Shown here: positions 23,758 to 33,028 of the stretch, piece by piece | Layout of the letters: the number at the start of each line of letters is the position of its first letter | Numbering within the stretch: position 1 is the first letter of the stretch | Assembly: GCF_014195535.1 (NCBI RefSeq) | Contig: NZ_JACIBY010000002.1 | Coordinates: forward strand, 476,206-540,205 | Direction: 5' to 3' | DNA: 64,000 nt | Source: Runella defluvii | Lineage (GTDB): Bacteria; Bacteroidota; Bacteroidia; Cytophagales; Spirosomataceae | Position numbers and translations under genes: made by a program | Notes under the pieces: generated by a model | The model's input: only the letters and a program-made list of their open reading frames with translations | Told to the model about the DNA's origin: nothing | The model's database searches: none

Positions 23758-24684
23758 ATGGAAGATTATAATAAAATCATCGAATCGCTGGGAGTGAAGT
23801 TCATCAAGGCTCGTCACATCCGGATGTTGCAAACTATTACCATTAAAAACTTTTATGACGTAGAGAACTCGTTGATGATTCTTTACGACGGGGAAGTGTC
23901 TTTTGGCAACGAAAAAATAGACGTTGGGGACATGCTTTTTATACCAGGTGGAAAGCACGCCACTGTTACTTACAGCAGCGGTGACAATGTGCAACCAAAG
24001 GTAGTAAGCAACGAAGAGTTCTTGACCCGCCGCGAATTGTATTTCGATACACTGCGCGATTCGTCACAGGTGGGTAAAATACCTCACTCGTTTGGGCTTG
24101 TGGCTTTTGACGCCAAAGTATTTGACTCGGTCAACTTCTTTACCTCATTGGACATTCCGCCATTTATCATCAAGCACAACACCTACCTTGGTCGGTTGAT
24201 TGGTGAAATCTTGCAGGAAGATTTCAACGACGTAGCTGGTCGCGGACGTATCATCAAAATCAAAACCGAAGAACTTGCGATTGAAGTTATTCGCTACATT
24301 TTGAAAAACCGTCTGTTTGTGGAGCAATTGGTCACCAACAGTACCTACTTCAAAGACCCTCGTTTGATTGATATTTTTGCCTACATCAAAGACAACTTGG
24401 GAGGCGATTTATCAAACAAGGTATTGGCCAACGTCGCCAACGTATCGGAAGATTACGTAGGGCAGTATTTCAAAATGTTGACCCAAATCAACCCACAAGA
24501 CTACATCGAATACCAACGCATGGAAGAAGCCGTTAACTTGCTTCGGACGTCGAAAAAAAGTATTCGTGCCATCGGTGCTGAAGTTGGTTACAAAGACACG
24601 GCCTATTTCTGCCGTCGTTTCAAAATGATGTTCGGCATTCCTGCGGGCAAAATGCGCCGCCGCGAATCGCTCATGAACGTCTAA
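23758..24684 (+). CDS. AraC-family transcriptional regulator
   Basis: 308 residues. The N-terminal part includes a cupin-like sensor region (SLMILYDGEVSFGNEKIDVG, then DMLFIPGGKHATV). The last 100 or so residues hold the two helix-turn-helix motifs: NKVLANVANVSEDYVGQYFK, then INPQDYIEYQRMEEAVNLLR, and SIRAIGAEVGYKDTAYFCRR, the AraC signature. The ligand is unknown. Two TTTGTACAA boxes overlap its promoter and may be its own sites. A hairpin terminator follows the gene. Confidence 0.9.
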   Translation: MEDYNKIIESLGVKFIKARHIRMLQTITIKNFYDVENSLMILYDGEVSFGNEKIDVGDMLFIPGGKHATVTYSSGDNVQPKVVSNEEFLTRRELYFDTLRDSSQVGKIPHSFGLVAFDAKVFDSVNFFTSLDIPPFIIKHNTYLGRLIGEILQEDFNDVAGRGRIIKIKTEELAIEVIRYILKNRLFVEQLVTNSTYFKDPRLIDIFAYIKDNLGGDLSNKVLANVANVSEDYVGQYFKMLTQINPQDYIEYQRMEEAVNLLRTSKKSIRAIGAEVGYKDTAYFCRRFKMMFGIPAGKMRRRESLMNV

Positions 24685-24738
24685 TTTCCATAGCGTTTTC
24701 ATCGCTGACAGTACAAGTGAAAAAATGAATTACCCCAT

Positions 24739-24768
24739 AAAGCAACTTTCATTCGTGAGAGTTGCTTT
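24739..24768 (+). terminator. Terminator after the AraC gene
   Basis: AAAGCAACT (24739-24747) pairs with AGTTGCTTT (24760-24768), followed by a short T-rich tract. It overlaps the first codons of the longest frame of the next gene, supporting that gene's later start at 24827. Confidence 0.75.
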
Positions 24769-24769
24769 A

Positions 24770-24799
24770 TTGTTTCTGGGAGGTTTTGGATTAACTTTG
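24770..24799 (+). promoter_or_regulatory. Promoter of the exported repeat protein gene
   Basis: TTG at 24770-24772, 19-bp spacer, TAACTTTG at 24792-24799. The ATG at 24827 lies 27 bp downstream. Confidence 0.55.
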
Positions 24800-24826
24800 C
24801 TCAAAATAAAAAACCCTTTCACTCGT

Positions 24827-25528
24827 ATGAAAACACTAGTTCGCTTCTCTTGCTGGATGTTAGGTATGGGGCTTTTGCTCAGCTCCCCCACGTTTGCTCA
24901 ATTAAAAGGCACTTGGCAGCAAAAAGGTGACGATGGAGTTATCACTTCGCTCATTTGCTCGGACGACTACTTGATGATGACCCGCTACAAGGAAAAAGAG
25001 TTTATTTATACCGAAGGCGGAACGTACAAAATCACTAACGGCACCATTGCCTACAAAAGTGAGTTCAATTCTGCGGATACCTCCAGAGTCGGCAAGACCT
25101 TAACTTTCAAAATAACGATTTCGGGAAAAAAATTATCGGTTGAAAACGTAGGAGAATGGCAACAAATGGACGACGGTAGTACGCCTGCCTCGGCCTTATA
25201 CCGCATCACAGGACGCATGGGCAACGACGGGAACATTTCTCCCATGCAACGCGGCCCTCGCAAGACCCTCAAAATGCTCACAGGAACGCGTTTTCAATGG
25301 GCGGCCATCAACCCCGAAACCAAGCAGTTTTCGGGTACGGGAGGCGGCAGTTATGTCATCAAAGATGGTAAATACACCGAAACGATTGAATTTTTTAGCC
25401 GCGACAATAGCCGCGTAGGTGCATCCCTCACCTTTGATTACGAACTCAAAGACGGCAAAGATTGGCACCACAGTGGCCTCAGCAGTGCAGGAGCTAAAAT
25501 TTATGAAGTCTGGAGTAAGGAGCAGTAG
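24827..25528 (+). CDS. Exported protein with two lipocalin-like repeats
   Basis: 233 residues from ATG 24827; an upstream in-frame ATG at 24725 overlaps the preceding terminator and promoter and is rejected. Signal peptide MKTLVRFSCWMLGMGLLLSS, then PTFAQ. Two related beta-rich units follow. Unit one: LKGTWQQKGDDGVITSLICS, then EGGTYKITNGTIAYKSEFNS and SRVGKTLTFKITI. Unit two: LTGTRFQWAAINPETKQFSG, then GGGSYVIKDGKYTETIEFFS and SRVGASLTFDYEL. The shared Y-x-I-x-(N/D)-G and SRVG-x-(S/T)LTF motifs show an internal duplication. Function unknown; probably periplasmic. Confidence 0.82.
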   Translation: MKTLVRFSCWMLGMGLLLSSPTFAQLKGTWQQKGDDGVITSLICSDDYLMMTRYKEKEFIYTEGGTYKITNGTIAYKSEFNSADTSRVGKTLTFKITISGKKLSVENVGEWQQMDDGSTPASALYRITGRMGNDGNISPMQRGPRKTLKMLTGTRFQWAAINPETKQFSGTGGGSYVIKDGKYTETIEFFSRDNSRVGASLTFDYELKDGKDWHHSGLSSAGAKIYEVWSKEQ

Positions 25529-25591
25529 TGCAAGGGGCAAGGAACAAAAGGCAAAAAGGGCAAAGGGCAAGGGGCAAATATGCCGTGTGGA

Positions 25592-25638
25592 GGGTTGCTC
25601 ACAACCCGACCTCTCGTGAAAAGGGTTGCTCACAACCC
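25592..25638. repeat. Two GGGTTG-ctca-CAACCC hairpin repeats
   Basis: Perfect hairpins at 25592-25607 and 25623-25638, in the same orientation and 31 bp apart, in the gap before murF. The preceding 45 bp (25532-25579) are a G/A-rich run of GGGCAA-type units. The gap 25529-25691 contains no gene. Confidence 0.8.
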
Positions 25639-25691
25639 GCCCCTCTCCGACAGTAGCCCTTTTTAAAAACATAAAATGAAGTTAAACACAA

Positions 25692-26975
25692 ATGACGATT
25701 TCTCAATTATACGATTGCTTTTTGGCCTGTAATGGCGTTTCAACCGATACTCGACAAATTGTTGAAGGTTGTTTGTTTGTAGCCCTGCGCGGTGATAAGT
25801 TTGATGGAAATGTCTATGCCAAAGACGCGTTAGAAAAAGGAGCCAAATACGCCATTGTGGATAACTCTGAGTACGCTGTGGATAACCGTTTCCTATTGGT
25901 GGAAAATAGTTTAGAAGCGCTTCAACAATTGGCCAACCACCACCGTCGTCAACTCAATATCCCAGTAGTGGGCTTAACGGGTTCCAACGGTAAAACCACC
26001 ACAAAAGAGCTGATTGCGGCCGTTTTAAGTAAAAAATTTCGCACCTACGCGACCAAAGGCAATCTCAATAATCATATCGGGGTGCCACTCACGCTGTTGG
26101 CCATCGACAAAAGTTACGAAATGGCCGTCGTAGAAATGGGCGCTAACCACCAACAAGAAATTGCGCTTCTAAGCAGCATCGCCGAGCCTACCCACGGCAT
26201 GATTACCAACATCGGCAAAGCCCATTTGGAAGGTTTTGGAGGAATCGAAGGGGTGCGTAAAGGCAAAGGAGAATTGTTTGACTGGCTTTCGACTTCGGGC
26301 GGTACGGTGTTTGTCAACGGCGCCAATGCTACCCTCCAAGAAATGGCCGACGAGCGCAATTTTAGTGAAAAGGTACTTTACCTAGCCGATGCCACTGCCC
26401 CGCAACTGTTGGAAGATGCTCCTTTGGTGATTTACAAAGATGCCCACCAACAAACCGTCCATACGCATCTGACAGGCCGATACAATTTTGAAAATATCGC
26501 CGCAGCCTTGGCAATTGGCGCTTACTTTGGCGTTTCGGACCAAGACGCCAACAACGCTGTGGCGGAGTACAATCCGACGAATAATCGCTCTCAAATCCTT
26601 CAAAAAGGAAGCAATACGGTGATTATGGACGCCTACAACGCCAACCCTTCCTCGATGGCAGCCGCTATTGAAAACTTTGGAAAGTTGAAAGCTGAGCGTA
26701 AAATGGTGATTTTGGGAGATATGCTCGAACTAGGCGACGAATCGCCTGCAGAACACTTAGCACTGGGAAAATTGGTGGCAGCACAAAAATTTGACGTTGT
26801 CATTTTGGCGGGGAAGCTCATGCAAGATGCTTTGTCTGCTTTGCCTAAAGCCTATTATTTCCCCGATAAATTCTCATTACACAACTGGGTTATTGATCAT
26901 CCCCAACAAAACACCCATGTGCTTATCAAAGGCTCAAGAGGAATGGGATTGGAGACCGTTGTTCCGTATTTGTAG
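25692..26975 (+). CDS. murF: UDP-N-acetylmuramoyl-tripeptide--D-alanyl-D-alanine ligase
   Basis: 427 residues, usual MurF size. Mur-ligase N-terminal domain (NGVSTDTRQIVEGCLFVALR), ATP-binding P-loop GLTGSNGKTTTKE (residues 94-106), central motifs MAVVEMGANHQQEIALLSSI and NIGKAHLEGFGG, then the C-terminal domain with IMDAYNANPSSMAAAIENF, diagnostic for MurF. It adds D-Ala-D-Ala to the UDP-MurNAc-tripeptide in the cytoplasm. Found alone rather than in the dcw cluster, as is common in this group. Confidence 0.96.
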   Translation: MTISQLYDCFLACNGVSTDTRQIVEGCLFVALRGDKFDGNVYAKDALEKGAKYAIVDNSEYAVDNRFLLVENSLEALQQLANHHRRQLNIPVVGLTGSNGKTTTKELIAAVLSKKFRTYATKGNLNNHIGVPLTLLAIDKSYEMAVVEMGANHQQEIALLSSIAEPTHGMITNIGKAHLEGFGGIEGVRKGKGELFDWLSTSGGTVFVNGANATLQEMADERNFSEKVLYLADATAPQLLEDAPLVIYKDAHQQTVHTHLTGRYNFENIAAALAIGAYFGVSDQDANNAVAEYNPTNNRSQILQKGSNTVIMDAYNANPSSMAAAIENFGKLKAERKMVILGDMLELGDESPAEHLALGKLVAAQKFDVVILAGKLMQDALSALPKAYYFPDKFSLHNWVIDHPQQNTHVLIKGSRGMGLETVVPYL

Positions 26976-27100
26976 GTATTAAATTGCATTAATCAGCTAC
27001 CTTTTTATATTTTTCAATTTTCTTGTAATTTAACACAAGGTTTTGGAATCTGATTTCTTAACTTTGTGTTAACAATCCGTCACACACTTCATACCCTCTG

Positions 27101-29008
27101 ATGAGCGACGTAATCAAGCACGAATGTGGCATTGCCCTCATTCGCCTCCGGAAGCCGTTTCAATATTATATTGACAAATACGGCACACCCCTCTACGCAG
27201 TTTACAAATTACACACTTTGATGGAAAAACAGGTCAACCGCGGTCAAGATGGCGCGGGCGTGGCCAACATCAAAATCGAAGTTCCACCTGGGCACCGCTA
27301 CATTAGCCGTTACCGTTCGGTCGATCAACAACCTGTCGCAGAGATTTTTACGAAAGTCCAGAAGAAATTCAAAAAGGCTTTCAAAGAACTCAAAGGCGAC
27401 GACAAAGACCTTCGCTACGACGCTAAATGGCTACAAGAAAACGTGGCATTTACGGGTGAGGTTTGGTTAGGTCACCTTCGCTACGGCACCCACGGGGCGA
27501 ACGAAATCGAGAACTGCCACCCCATGCTCCGTCAAAATAGCTGGCGTAGCCGCAACTTGGTGGTCGCAGGAAACTTCAACATGACCAACGTTGACACGCT
27601 CTTTAACAAGCTTGTTTCGTTGGGACAGCACCCCAAAGACCGCGTGGACACGGTGACGGTGATGGAAAAAATCGGGCACTTCTTGGACGAAGAAAACCAA
27701 CGCGTTTTTGACCGTTTTAAAGGAATCTACGAAAACCCAGATCTCTCAGACGTCATCGAAGACAACATGGACATGGTACGCGTATTGCACCGCTCATGTC
27801 GCGATTTCGACGGTGGCTTTGCCATGTGTGGCATGACAGGCTCGGGACAAGCGTTTGTGGTTCGTGACCCATCGGGTATCCGCCCTGCGTATTATTATGC
27901 CGACGACGAAGTCGTGGTAGTTGCTTCCGAAAAACCTGCCATCAAGGCCGCTTTCAACGCCAACTACGCCGATATTCAAGAAATAAAGCCTGGTCATGCG
28001 CTCATTATTGACAAATATGGCGAGTACGATCAGCACCAAATTTTAAAGCCGCTCGAAAAACGTTCTTGTAGTTTTGAGCGGATTTATTTTTCTAGAGCTT
28101 CTGATCCAGGCATTTACCATGAACGTAAACAACTTGGTCAGCTTCTGATTCCGCAGATTTTGCAAGAAGTCGATTACGACCTCGAAAATACCGTCTTCTC
28201 TTACATTCCAAACACGGCCGAAACCGCCTTTTTTGGATTGATTGAAGGGTTGGAAGATTATTTAGCCAAACAACGCAAAAAAGCCGTTGCCGATGGCAAT
28301 CTCTCTCCAGAAGAATTAGACAAAATACTTTCCTTCCGCCCGCGCATTGAGAAGTTGGTATCGAAAGACGTTAAACAACGAACGTTCATTACCAGCGACG
28401 AAGCCCGCGATGAGATGGTATCGCACGTGTACGACATGACCTACGAAGTCGTGAAAAAAGGCGTCGATACAATTGTGGTCGTGGATGATTCTATCGTGCG
28501 GGGAACTACCCTCGAAAAGAGTATTTTGCGTTTGCTCGACCGCCTTGGCCCTAAGAAAATTGTCATCGTATCATCGGCGCCGCAAATCCGCTACCCCGAC
28601 TGCTACGGTATCGACATGTCGAAGGTGAAAGATTTTGTGGCGTTCCGTGCCGCTTTGCAATTGCTCAAAGAACGCGGCCTTGATAACCTTCGCGAAGAAG
28701 TATATGCCCAATGTGTAGCCGCACTTGAAACGGGCAATGCTTCACAGCAAAACTACGTCAAAGCACTTTTTGAGCCATTTACGGCCGAAGAAGTGTCACG
28801 CAAAGTAGCCGAGATTGTTCGCCCTAAAGACCTCAAGGCCGAATTGTCGGTTATTTTCCAAACGGTAGAAAACCTGCACAAAGCCTGCCCCAACCACAGC
28901 GGTGACTGGTATTTCACAGGAAATTATCCAACCCCTGGCGGAAACCGCGTTGTGAACAAAGCCTACGTCAATTTCTACGAAGGACGCGGCGTAGTAAGAG
29001 CTTACTAA
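27101..29008 (+). CDS. PurF-like amidophosphoribosyltransferase, extended form
   Basis: 635 residues. The class II glutaminase begins after an eight-residue leader (MSDVIKHE, then CGIALIRL), so Cys9 would become the N-terminal nucleophile after processing. Other glutaminase marks are NRGQDGAGVAN, WLGHLRYGTHG and GGFAMCGMTGSGQ, then RDPSGIRPAYYY. The C-terminal phosphoribosyltransferase domain carries the PRPP loop TIVVVDDSIVRGTTLEKSIL (around residue 460). Classical PurF has about 470-500 residues; here roughly 130 extra residues lie between and after the domains. Involvement in the first step of purine synthesis is plausible, but it may be a paralogue. Terminator downstream. Confidence 0.82.
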   Translation: MSDVIKHECGIALIRLRKPFQYYIDKYGTPLYAVYKLHTLMEKQVNRGQDGAGVANIKIEVPPGHRYISRYRSVDQQPVAEIFTKVQKKFKKAFKELKGDDKDLRYDAKWLQENVAFTGEVWLGHLRYGTHGANEIENCHPMLRQNSWRSRNLVVAGNFNMTNVDTLFNKLVSLGQHPKDRVDTVTVMEKIGHFLDEENQRVFDRFKGIYENPDLSDVIEDNMDMVRVLHRSCRDFDGGFAMCGMTGSGQAFVVRDPSGIRPAYYYADDEVVVVASEKPAIKAAFNANYADIQEIKPGHALIIDKYGEYDQHQILKPLEKRSCSFERIYFSRASDPGIYHERKQLGQLLIPQILQEVDYDLENTVFSYIPNTAETAFFGLIEGLEDYLAKQRKKAVADGNLSPEELDKILSFRPRIEKLVSKDVKQRTFITSDEARDEMVSHVYDMTYEVVKKGVDTIVVVDDSIVRGTTLEKSILRLLDRLGPKKIVIVSSAPQIRYPDCYGIDMSKVKDFVAFRAALQLLKERGLDNLREEVYAQCVAALETGNASQQNYVKALFEPFTAEEVSRKVAEIVRPKDLKAELSVIFQTVENLHKACPNHSGDWYFTGNYPTPGGNRVVNKAYVNFYEGRGVVRAY

Positions 29009-29031
29009 CCTACTTTGGACCAACCATACCC

Positions 29032-29066
29032 TCCCCTGTTCGCCACCGCGAATGGGGGATTTTTTT
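29032..29066 (+). terminator. Terminator after the PurF-like gene
   Basis: TCCCCtgTTCGC (29032-29043) pairs with GCGAAtGGGGGA (29048-29059), loop CACC, followed by a run of seven T. Confidence 0.88.
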
Positions 29067-29101
29067 ATAGTAGTTTAGGGTCTCGGCCGCCTTCTTGATG
29101 T

Positions 29102-30025
29102 ATGTCTTTGCTTTCACGTCGCCGATTTTTACAGTCAGCTGGTGGTTTGGCCAGCATGGCTTTGCTGCCTTCCTTTCGGGTAGCCGCACGGCCGTTGTAC
29201 CTTGGTGGCCCTATTTTTTTGAAAAGCGAAGACCCCGTCGAATTGGCCAAAGAACATCGGCGGTTGGGATATAGTGCGGCTTACGTTCCCAAAGTAGAAT
29301 TAAAAGATAGCGCCCGAATCGCGGCTTTACGGAAAGCATTTGCCGAACAGAATGTCCTCATTGCCGAGGTAGGGGCATGGGTCAACATGCTCGACCAAGA
29401 TGCTGAAAAACGCAGAAAAAATAGGGAATACGTAACCGAACGCCTCGCTTTGGCCGAAGAAATTGGCGCATTGACCTGCATCGACATCGGAGGTTCGTAC
29501 AATCCCAAACAATGGGACGGCCCCAACGCCCGCAACCTTACCAAAGAATATTTTGACGCAACGGTCGAAAATTGCCGTGCTGTCATCGACGCGGTTAAGC
29601 CCAAAAAAGCAAAATTTGCCCTCGAAATGATGGGATGGAGCTTGCCCAACGATGCTGATTCCTGCTTAAAATTCATCAAAGCCATTGACCGACCTGCTTT
29701 CGCGGCGCATATCGACATCGCCAACATCATCAACTCTCCCGAACGGTTTTATCAAAATAAAGCATTGATCAACGATACCTTCAAAAAACTGGGGAAATGG
29801 ATCGTGTCTTGCCATGCCAAAGATGTAGTAGGAAAAGATGTGCATTTTGCCGAAACCATGCCTGGGCGCGGTGGCATGGACTACGTGACTTACCTGCAAA
29901 ACGTCACAGCGCTTCCGCGCGCCGTTCCGCTCATGCTAGAACACCTACGCACGCCCGAAGAATACGATGAAGCGCGGTTGTTTGTCATGAAAATAGCCAA
30001 AGAAACAGGAATCCCACTGGCCTAG
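29102..30025 (+). CDS. Tat-exported TIM-barrel (sugar phosphate isomerase/epimerase-like) protein
   Basis: 307 residues. The N-terminus MSLLSRRRFLQSAGGLASMA has the SRRRFLQ twin-arginine motif, so export of the folded protein is likely. The remainder resembles the AP endonuclease 2/xylose-isomerase-like barrel: GYSAAYVPKVELKDS, LALAEEIGALTCIDIGGS, FALEMMGWSLPND with a metal-binding Glu, FAAHIDIANII, SCHAKDV and a final Glu in LMLEHLRTPEEYDEA. Members isomerise or epimerise sugars. The start lies shortly after the terminator of the upstream gene. Confidence 0.87.
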   Translation: MSLLSRRRFLQSAGGLASMALLPSFRVAARPLYLGGPIFLKSEDPVELAKEHRRLGYSAAYVPKVELKDSARIAALRKAFAEQNVLIAEVGAWVNMLDQDAEKRRKNREYVTERLALAEEIGALTCIDIGGSYNPKQWDGPNARNLTKEYFDATVENCRAVIDAVKPKKAKFALEMMGWSLPNDADSCLKFIKAIDRPAFAAHIDIANIINSPERFYQNKALINDTFKKLGKWIVSCHAKDVVGKDVHFAETMPGRGGMDYVTYLQNVTALPRAVPLMLEHLRTPEEYDEARLFVMKIAKETGIPLA

Positions 30026-30026
30026 G

Positions 30027-30455
30027 CTAATCCTCGCGCACGTACCTGCTACGGCTGGAACTTACACAAAGATTGAGAATAAACGTATCTTCCGACCACT
30101 CGATGTCCCAAGTAGCGCAACCAATGCAATCGACTAGCGCACACATTGGGTTGTTGGGTATCGCGCTTTTGGGAACAATTTCAAAACGTTTTCCATTGAC
30201 GATCAATGCCGCAGGGGCGCAACACAATTCCTGTCCATTGCCCGTTAGCAGTACCCCATCTTCTCGAATAAGAATATAATTCGCCGTTGAGGCGTTGATA
30301 CTGGTCAACGTCCATTCTTTCTTCCCATTGACGGTCGATTCATACGCCTCCAAACGCCACTTGCCTACCAAGGGCGCAATGGTTTCGGGAACAACAGTTT
30401 TTGGCTTACAGCTTCCTAACACAACAATCAACAGCAAAAAAATAACTGGTTTCAT
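30027..30455 (-). CDS. Lipocalin-like lipoprotein
   Basis: 142 residues. The type II signal peptide MKPVIFLLLIVVLGSC places the lipidated Cys at residue 16. The mature part begins with the lipocalin-like pattern LVGKWRLEAYESTVNGKKEW and continues as a small barrel with six Cys residues (ELCCAP, CALVDCIGCATW, NLCVSS), which may form disulfides. Function unknown. It is convergent with the TIM-barrel gene, with only 1 bp between the stop codons. Confidence 0.78.
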   Translation of the reverse strand: MKPVIFLLLIVVLGSCKPKTVVPETIAPLVGKWRLEAYESTVNGKKEWTLTSINASTANYILIREDGVLLTGNGQELCCAPAALIVNGKRFEIVPKSAIPNNPMCALVDCIGCATWDIEWSEDTFILNLCVSSSRSRYVRED

Positions 30456-30567
30456 CGGGCTTTGTCTCTTTTATTGTAGGACGTTTTAGAGAACGTTTTC
30501 GTTGGAACAGCCTTTTAAACAAAGCATATTCGGTCTTTTAAACAAAGTCTCCCAAAAATCACTGCTC

Positions 30568-30575
30568 TACCTTTG
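30568..30575 (+). promoter_or_regulatory. -7 box of the SDR-NTF2 operon
   Basis: TACCTTTG, matching TAnnTTTG, lies 22 bp upstream of the ATG at 30598. No convincing -33 element was found, which would fit activator-dependent expression, for instance by the operon's AraC protein (inference). Confidence 0.45.
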
Positions 30576-30597
30576 TCCCAACAAAAACAACAAAAAA

Positions 30598-32040
30598 ATG
30601 GGACACAACAATTATCAAGGAGCGTTACAGAAACCGATAGGTTCAGGATTTGACGCCGCATCTACAACCAATGATGTCATCAAAGGGATTGACCTTACGG
30701 GAAAAATTGCCATTGTGACAGGAGGAAACACGGGCATCGGCTTAGAAACGGTCAGAACACTCGCTGCCGCAGGTGCCACCGTTATCGTACCCGCAAGAGA
30801 CGTAACAAAGGCAAAACGAAATTTAGCAGGCATCCCGCGTGTCGAATTAGAAACCATGGATTTGATAAACCCTGAGTCCATTGATGCCTTTGCCAAAAAA
30901 TTCGTCGCGTCGGGTCGCCCCCTTCATTTCCTTATCCACAATGCAGGCATTATGTGGGTTCCACTTCGCAGAGACAGTCGAGGAGTTGAATCTCAACTAG
31001 CGACCAATTATCTGGCGCAGTTTCAGCTTACGGCAAGGCTGTGGCCTGCGCTGGTAGCTGCCTGTGGAGCAAGGGTCATCAACGTATCGTCCGACGGACA
31101 TCGCTTTGCCCCTTTTCATTTTGACGACCCCAATTTCCTCCACCGAGATTATGAAACCCTCCAAGGCTATGGTCAATCCAAAACGGCCAGTAATCTTTTT
31201 GCCCTTGAGTTAGATCATCGTGGCAAATCGTCTAAGGTACGCGCATACTCTCTCCACCCAGGCTCTATCCATGGCACAGAATTGGGCAGAGAAGCCCCCA
31301 TAGCGTTATTTCAACAAATGGGTTTTTGCGATGCAGGCGGAAATTTATTTCCCGAAATAATCGCCTCGCTAAAGACCATTCCCCAAGGAGCCGCCACCAC
31401 GGTTTGGTGCGCTACCAGTCCGATGCTCAACGATATTGGTGGCGTGTATTGCGAGGATGCAGACATTGCCCATGTATCCCATGATGCATCCATGCCCAGC
31501 GGCGTTCAGCATTACTCATTAGACGAGGCTAATGCCAAACACCTTTGGGAGTTAAGCGAGACGTTAACAGGCATTAAATTTCAAATCGACGATACAGTCA
31601 TGGAGAATCAAGAGTTAAAATCAGCCTCAGACTTATTGAAAGGCTATTTAGAAAGTGTTGGCTTAGGCAACCCCAAGGCTACAGCTTCTTTTTTCGCTGA
31701 AAACGGATACATCGATGCCCCTTATATAGCATCGCTAGGAATGCCGTCAAAAATCATGGGGGCAACCGCCATAGAAGCTACCATGCAAGGACTATTGCAA
31801 AATGCCCCTAATTTCCATTTTACAAGTATCAAAATTCTGATGGAAACACCTACTGAGGCCATTGCCGAATATGAGAGCGAGGCTGTTTTGGCAAATGGAA
31901 GGAGCTACAAACAATTATACATGGGGCACATCACTTCCAAAGACGGCAAGATTATTTGTCACAAGGAGTTTCTGAACACTATCTCGTTTGTAGAAGCATT
32001 TTTCCCTAACGGTTTAAAAGATTTAATCACCACAAACTAA
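30598..32040 (+). CDS. SDR oxidoreductase fused to an NTF2/SnoaL-like domain
   Basis: 480 residues from ATG 30598; an in-frame ATG at 30502 lies upstream of the -7 box. Residues 1-315 form a retinol-dehydrogenase-like SDR: AIVTGGNTGIGLETVRTLAA, HNAGIMWVPL, catalytic Ser in INVSSDGHRF, Tyr-x3-Lys in GYGQSKTASN, and HPGSIHGTELG. Residues about 338-470 (DLLKGYLESVGLGNPKATAS, then FFAENGYIDAPYIASLGMPS, ITSKDGKIICHKEFLNTISF) have the layout of a SnoaL/NTF2-like alpha+beta cone. The fusion is unusual: SnoaL-like domains normally stand alone as polyketide-type cyclases or isomerases. First gene of a four-gene operon. Confidence 0.85.
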   Translation: MGHNNYQGALQKPIGSGFDAASTTNDVIKGIDLTGKIAIVTGGNTGIGLETVRTLAAAGATVIVPARDVTKAKRNLAGIPRVELETMDLINPESIDAFAKKFVASGRPLHFLIHNAGIMWVPLRRDSRGVESQLATNYLAQFQLTARLWPALVAACGARVINVSSDGHRFAPFHFDDPNFLHRDYETLQGYGQSKTASNLFALELDHRGKSSKVRAYSLHPGSIHGTELGREAPIALFQQMGFCDAGGNLFPEIIASLKTIPQGAATTVWCATSPMLNDIGGVYCEDADIAHVSHDASMPSGVQHYSLDEANAKHLWELSETLTGIKFQIDDTVMENQELKSASDLLKGYLESVGLGNPKATASFFAENGYIDAPYIASLGMPSKIMGATAIEATMQGLLQNAPNFHFTSIKILMETPTEAIAEYESEAVLANGRSYKQLYMGHITSKDGKIICHKEFLNTISFVEAFFPNGLKDLITTN

Positions 32041-32047
32041 CACAACC

Positions 32048-33019
32048 ATGCGAGTAACGAAAGAAATGCACCATAAAGAACTGCAATCTAATTATGCAGT
32101 TATGAAATTATCTTCGCGATTGCTAATGAACCGCGTTGGGGTTCGCTTATTGAATGCAAACAGTGCTAGGTCAAAGGGTAAAAATATAGAAGGACTTCAA
32201 GGAGAAGAACATTATATCCCAAGTAGGAACGGCGGCCCAAAAATACGGGTAAGAATCTTTAAGCCTTTAAATCACCACACTACCCTCCCAGGTATGCTTT
32301 ACATCCACGGGGGTGGGCTGGTACTGGGCAATCCTGAAGATTATTTGGCCATAATCAAAAACTACATACATGCCAAACCGTGTGTCATTGTAGCGCCCGA
32401 TTATCGCAAGGCATTTGATGCTCCCTATCCAGCGGCCTTCAATGACTGCTATGATACGCTACTGTGGATGAATGAAAACGCCAATGCTTTGGGCATTATT
32501 CCTGACAAATTGATTGTGGCAGGGCATAGTGCAGGAGGAGGAATTGCTACGGCTGTTACGCTAAAAGCCACTGATACCCAAGACGTAAAAATCGCGTTTC
32601 AGATTCCTATTTATCCCATGCTAGACGACAGGCAGAATTCTGAATCAGCCAAGGATAACAACTCTGCGGGATGGAATTCTCGTTCCAACAAAATGGGCTG
32701 GACAGCATATTTGCGAGACCTTCACGTACAACACAAGGAAATTCCTGTCTATGCCGCACCCGCCAGAGCCACTATTTTTTCTAAACTACCACCAACCATT
32801 ACGTTTGTTGGCGACTTAGAACCATTCCGAGACGAAACCATTGCTTATGTCGAAAACCTGAGAAAGGCGAATATCCCCGTCACTTTCAGGTTGTTTGAAG
32901 GTTGCTACCATGCTTTTGAAGTGATTTTCCCCACTTTAGAAATAAGTAAAGAAGCCTGGGCATTTTTGCTGACAGCGTACAGTAATTATATGGATAAATA
33001 CATATACCCAAATTCCTGA
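32048..33019 (+). CDS. HSL-type alpha/beta hydrolase (esterase)
   Basis: 323 residues. The hormone-sensitive-lipase oxyanion motif HGGG is at 87-90 (GMLYIHGGGLVLGN), the nucleophile elbow AGHSAGGG has Ser161, the acid is in FVGDLEPFRDE and the base in EGCYHAFEV. The triad is complete and there is no signal peptide, so it should be a cytoplasmic carboxylesterase. It starts 8 bp after the SDR-NTF2 stop, indicating co-transcription, and may hydrolyse or make an ester in the same pathway. Confidence 0.92.
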   Translation: MRVTKEMHHKELQSNYAVMKLSSRLLMNRVGVRLLNANSARSKGKNIEGLQGEEHYIPSRNGGPKIRVRIFKPLNHHTTLPGMLYIHGGGLVLGNPEDYLAIIKNYIHAKPCVIVAPDYRKAFDAPYPAAFNDCYDTLLWMNENANALGIIPDKLIVAGHSAGGGIATAVTLKATDTQDVKIAFQIPIYPMLDDRQNSESAKDNNSAGWNSRSNKMGWTAYLRDLHVQHKEIPVYAAPARATIFSKLPPTITFVGDLEPFRDETIAYVENLRKANIPVTFRLFEGCYHAFEVIFPTLEISKEAWAFLLTAYSNYMDKYIYPNS

Positions 33020-33028
33020 TTTTTAACC

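Noticed and set aside
25532-25579. GGGCAA-rich run as a G-quadruplex control element
   Set aside because: Only three runs of three or more G lie close together and spacing is irregular. It looks like a degenerate simple repeat, so I list it only within the repeat entry.
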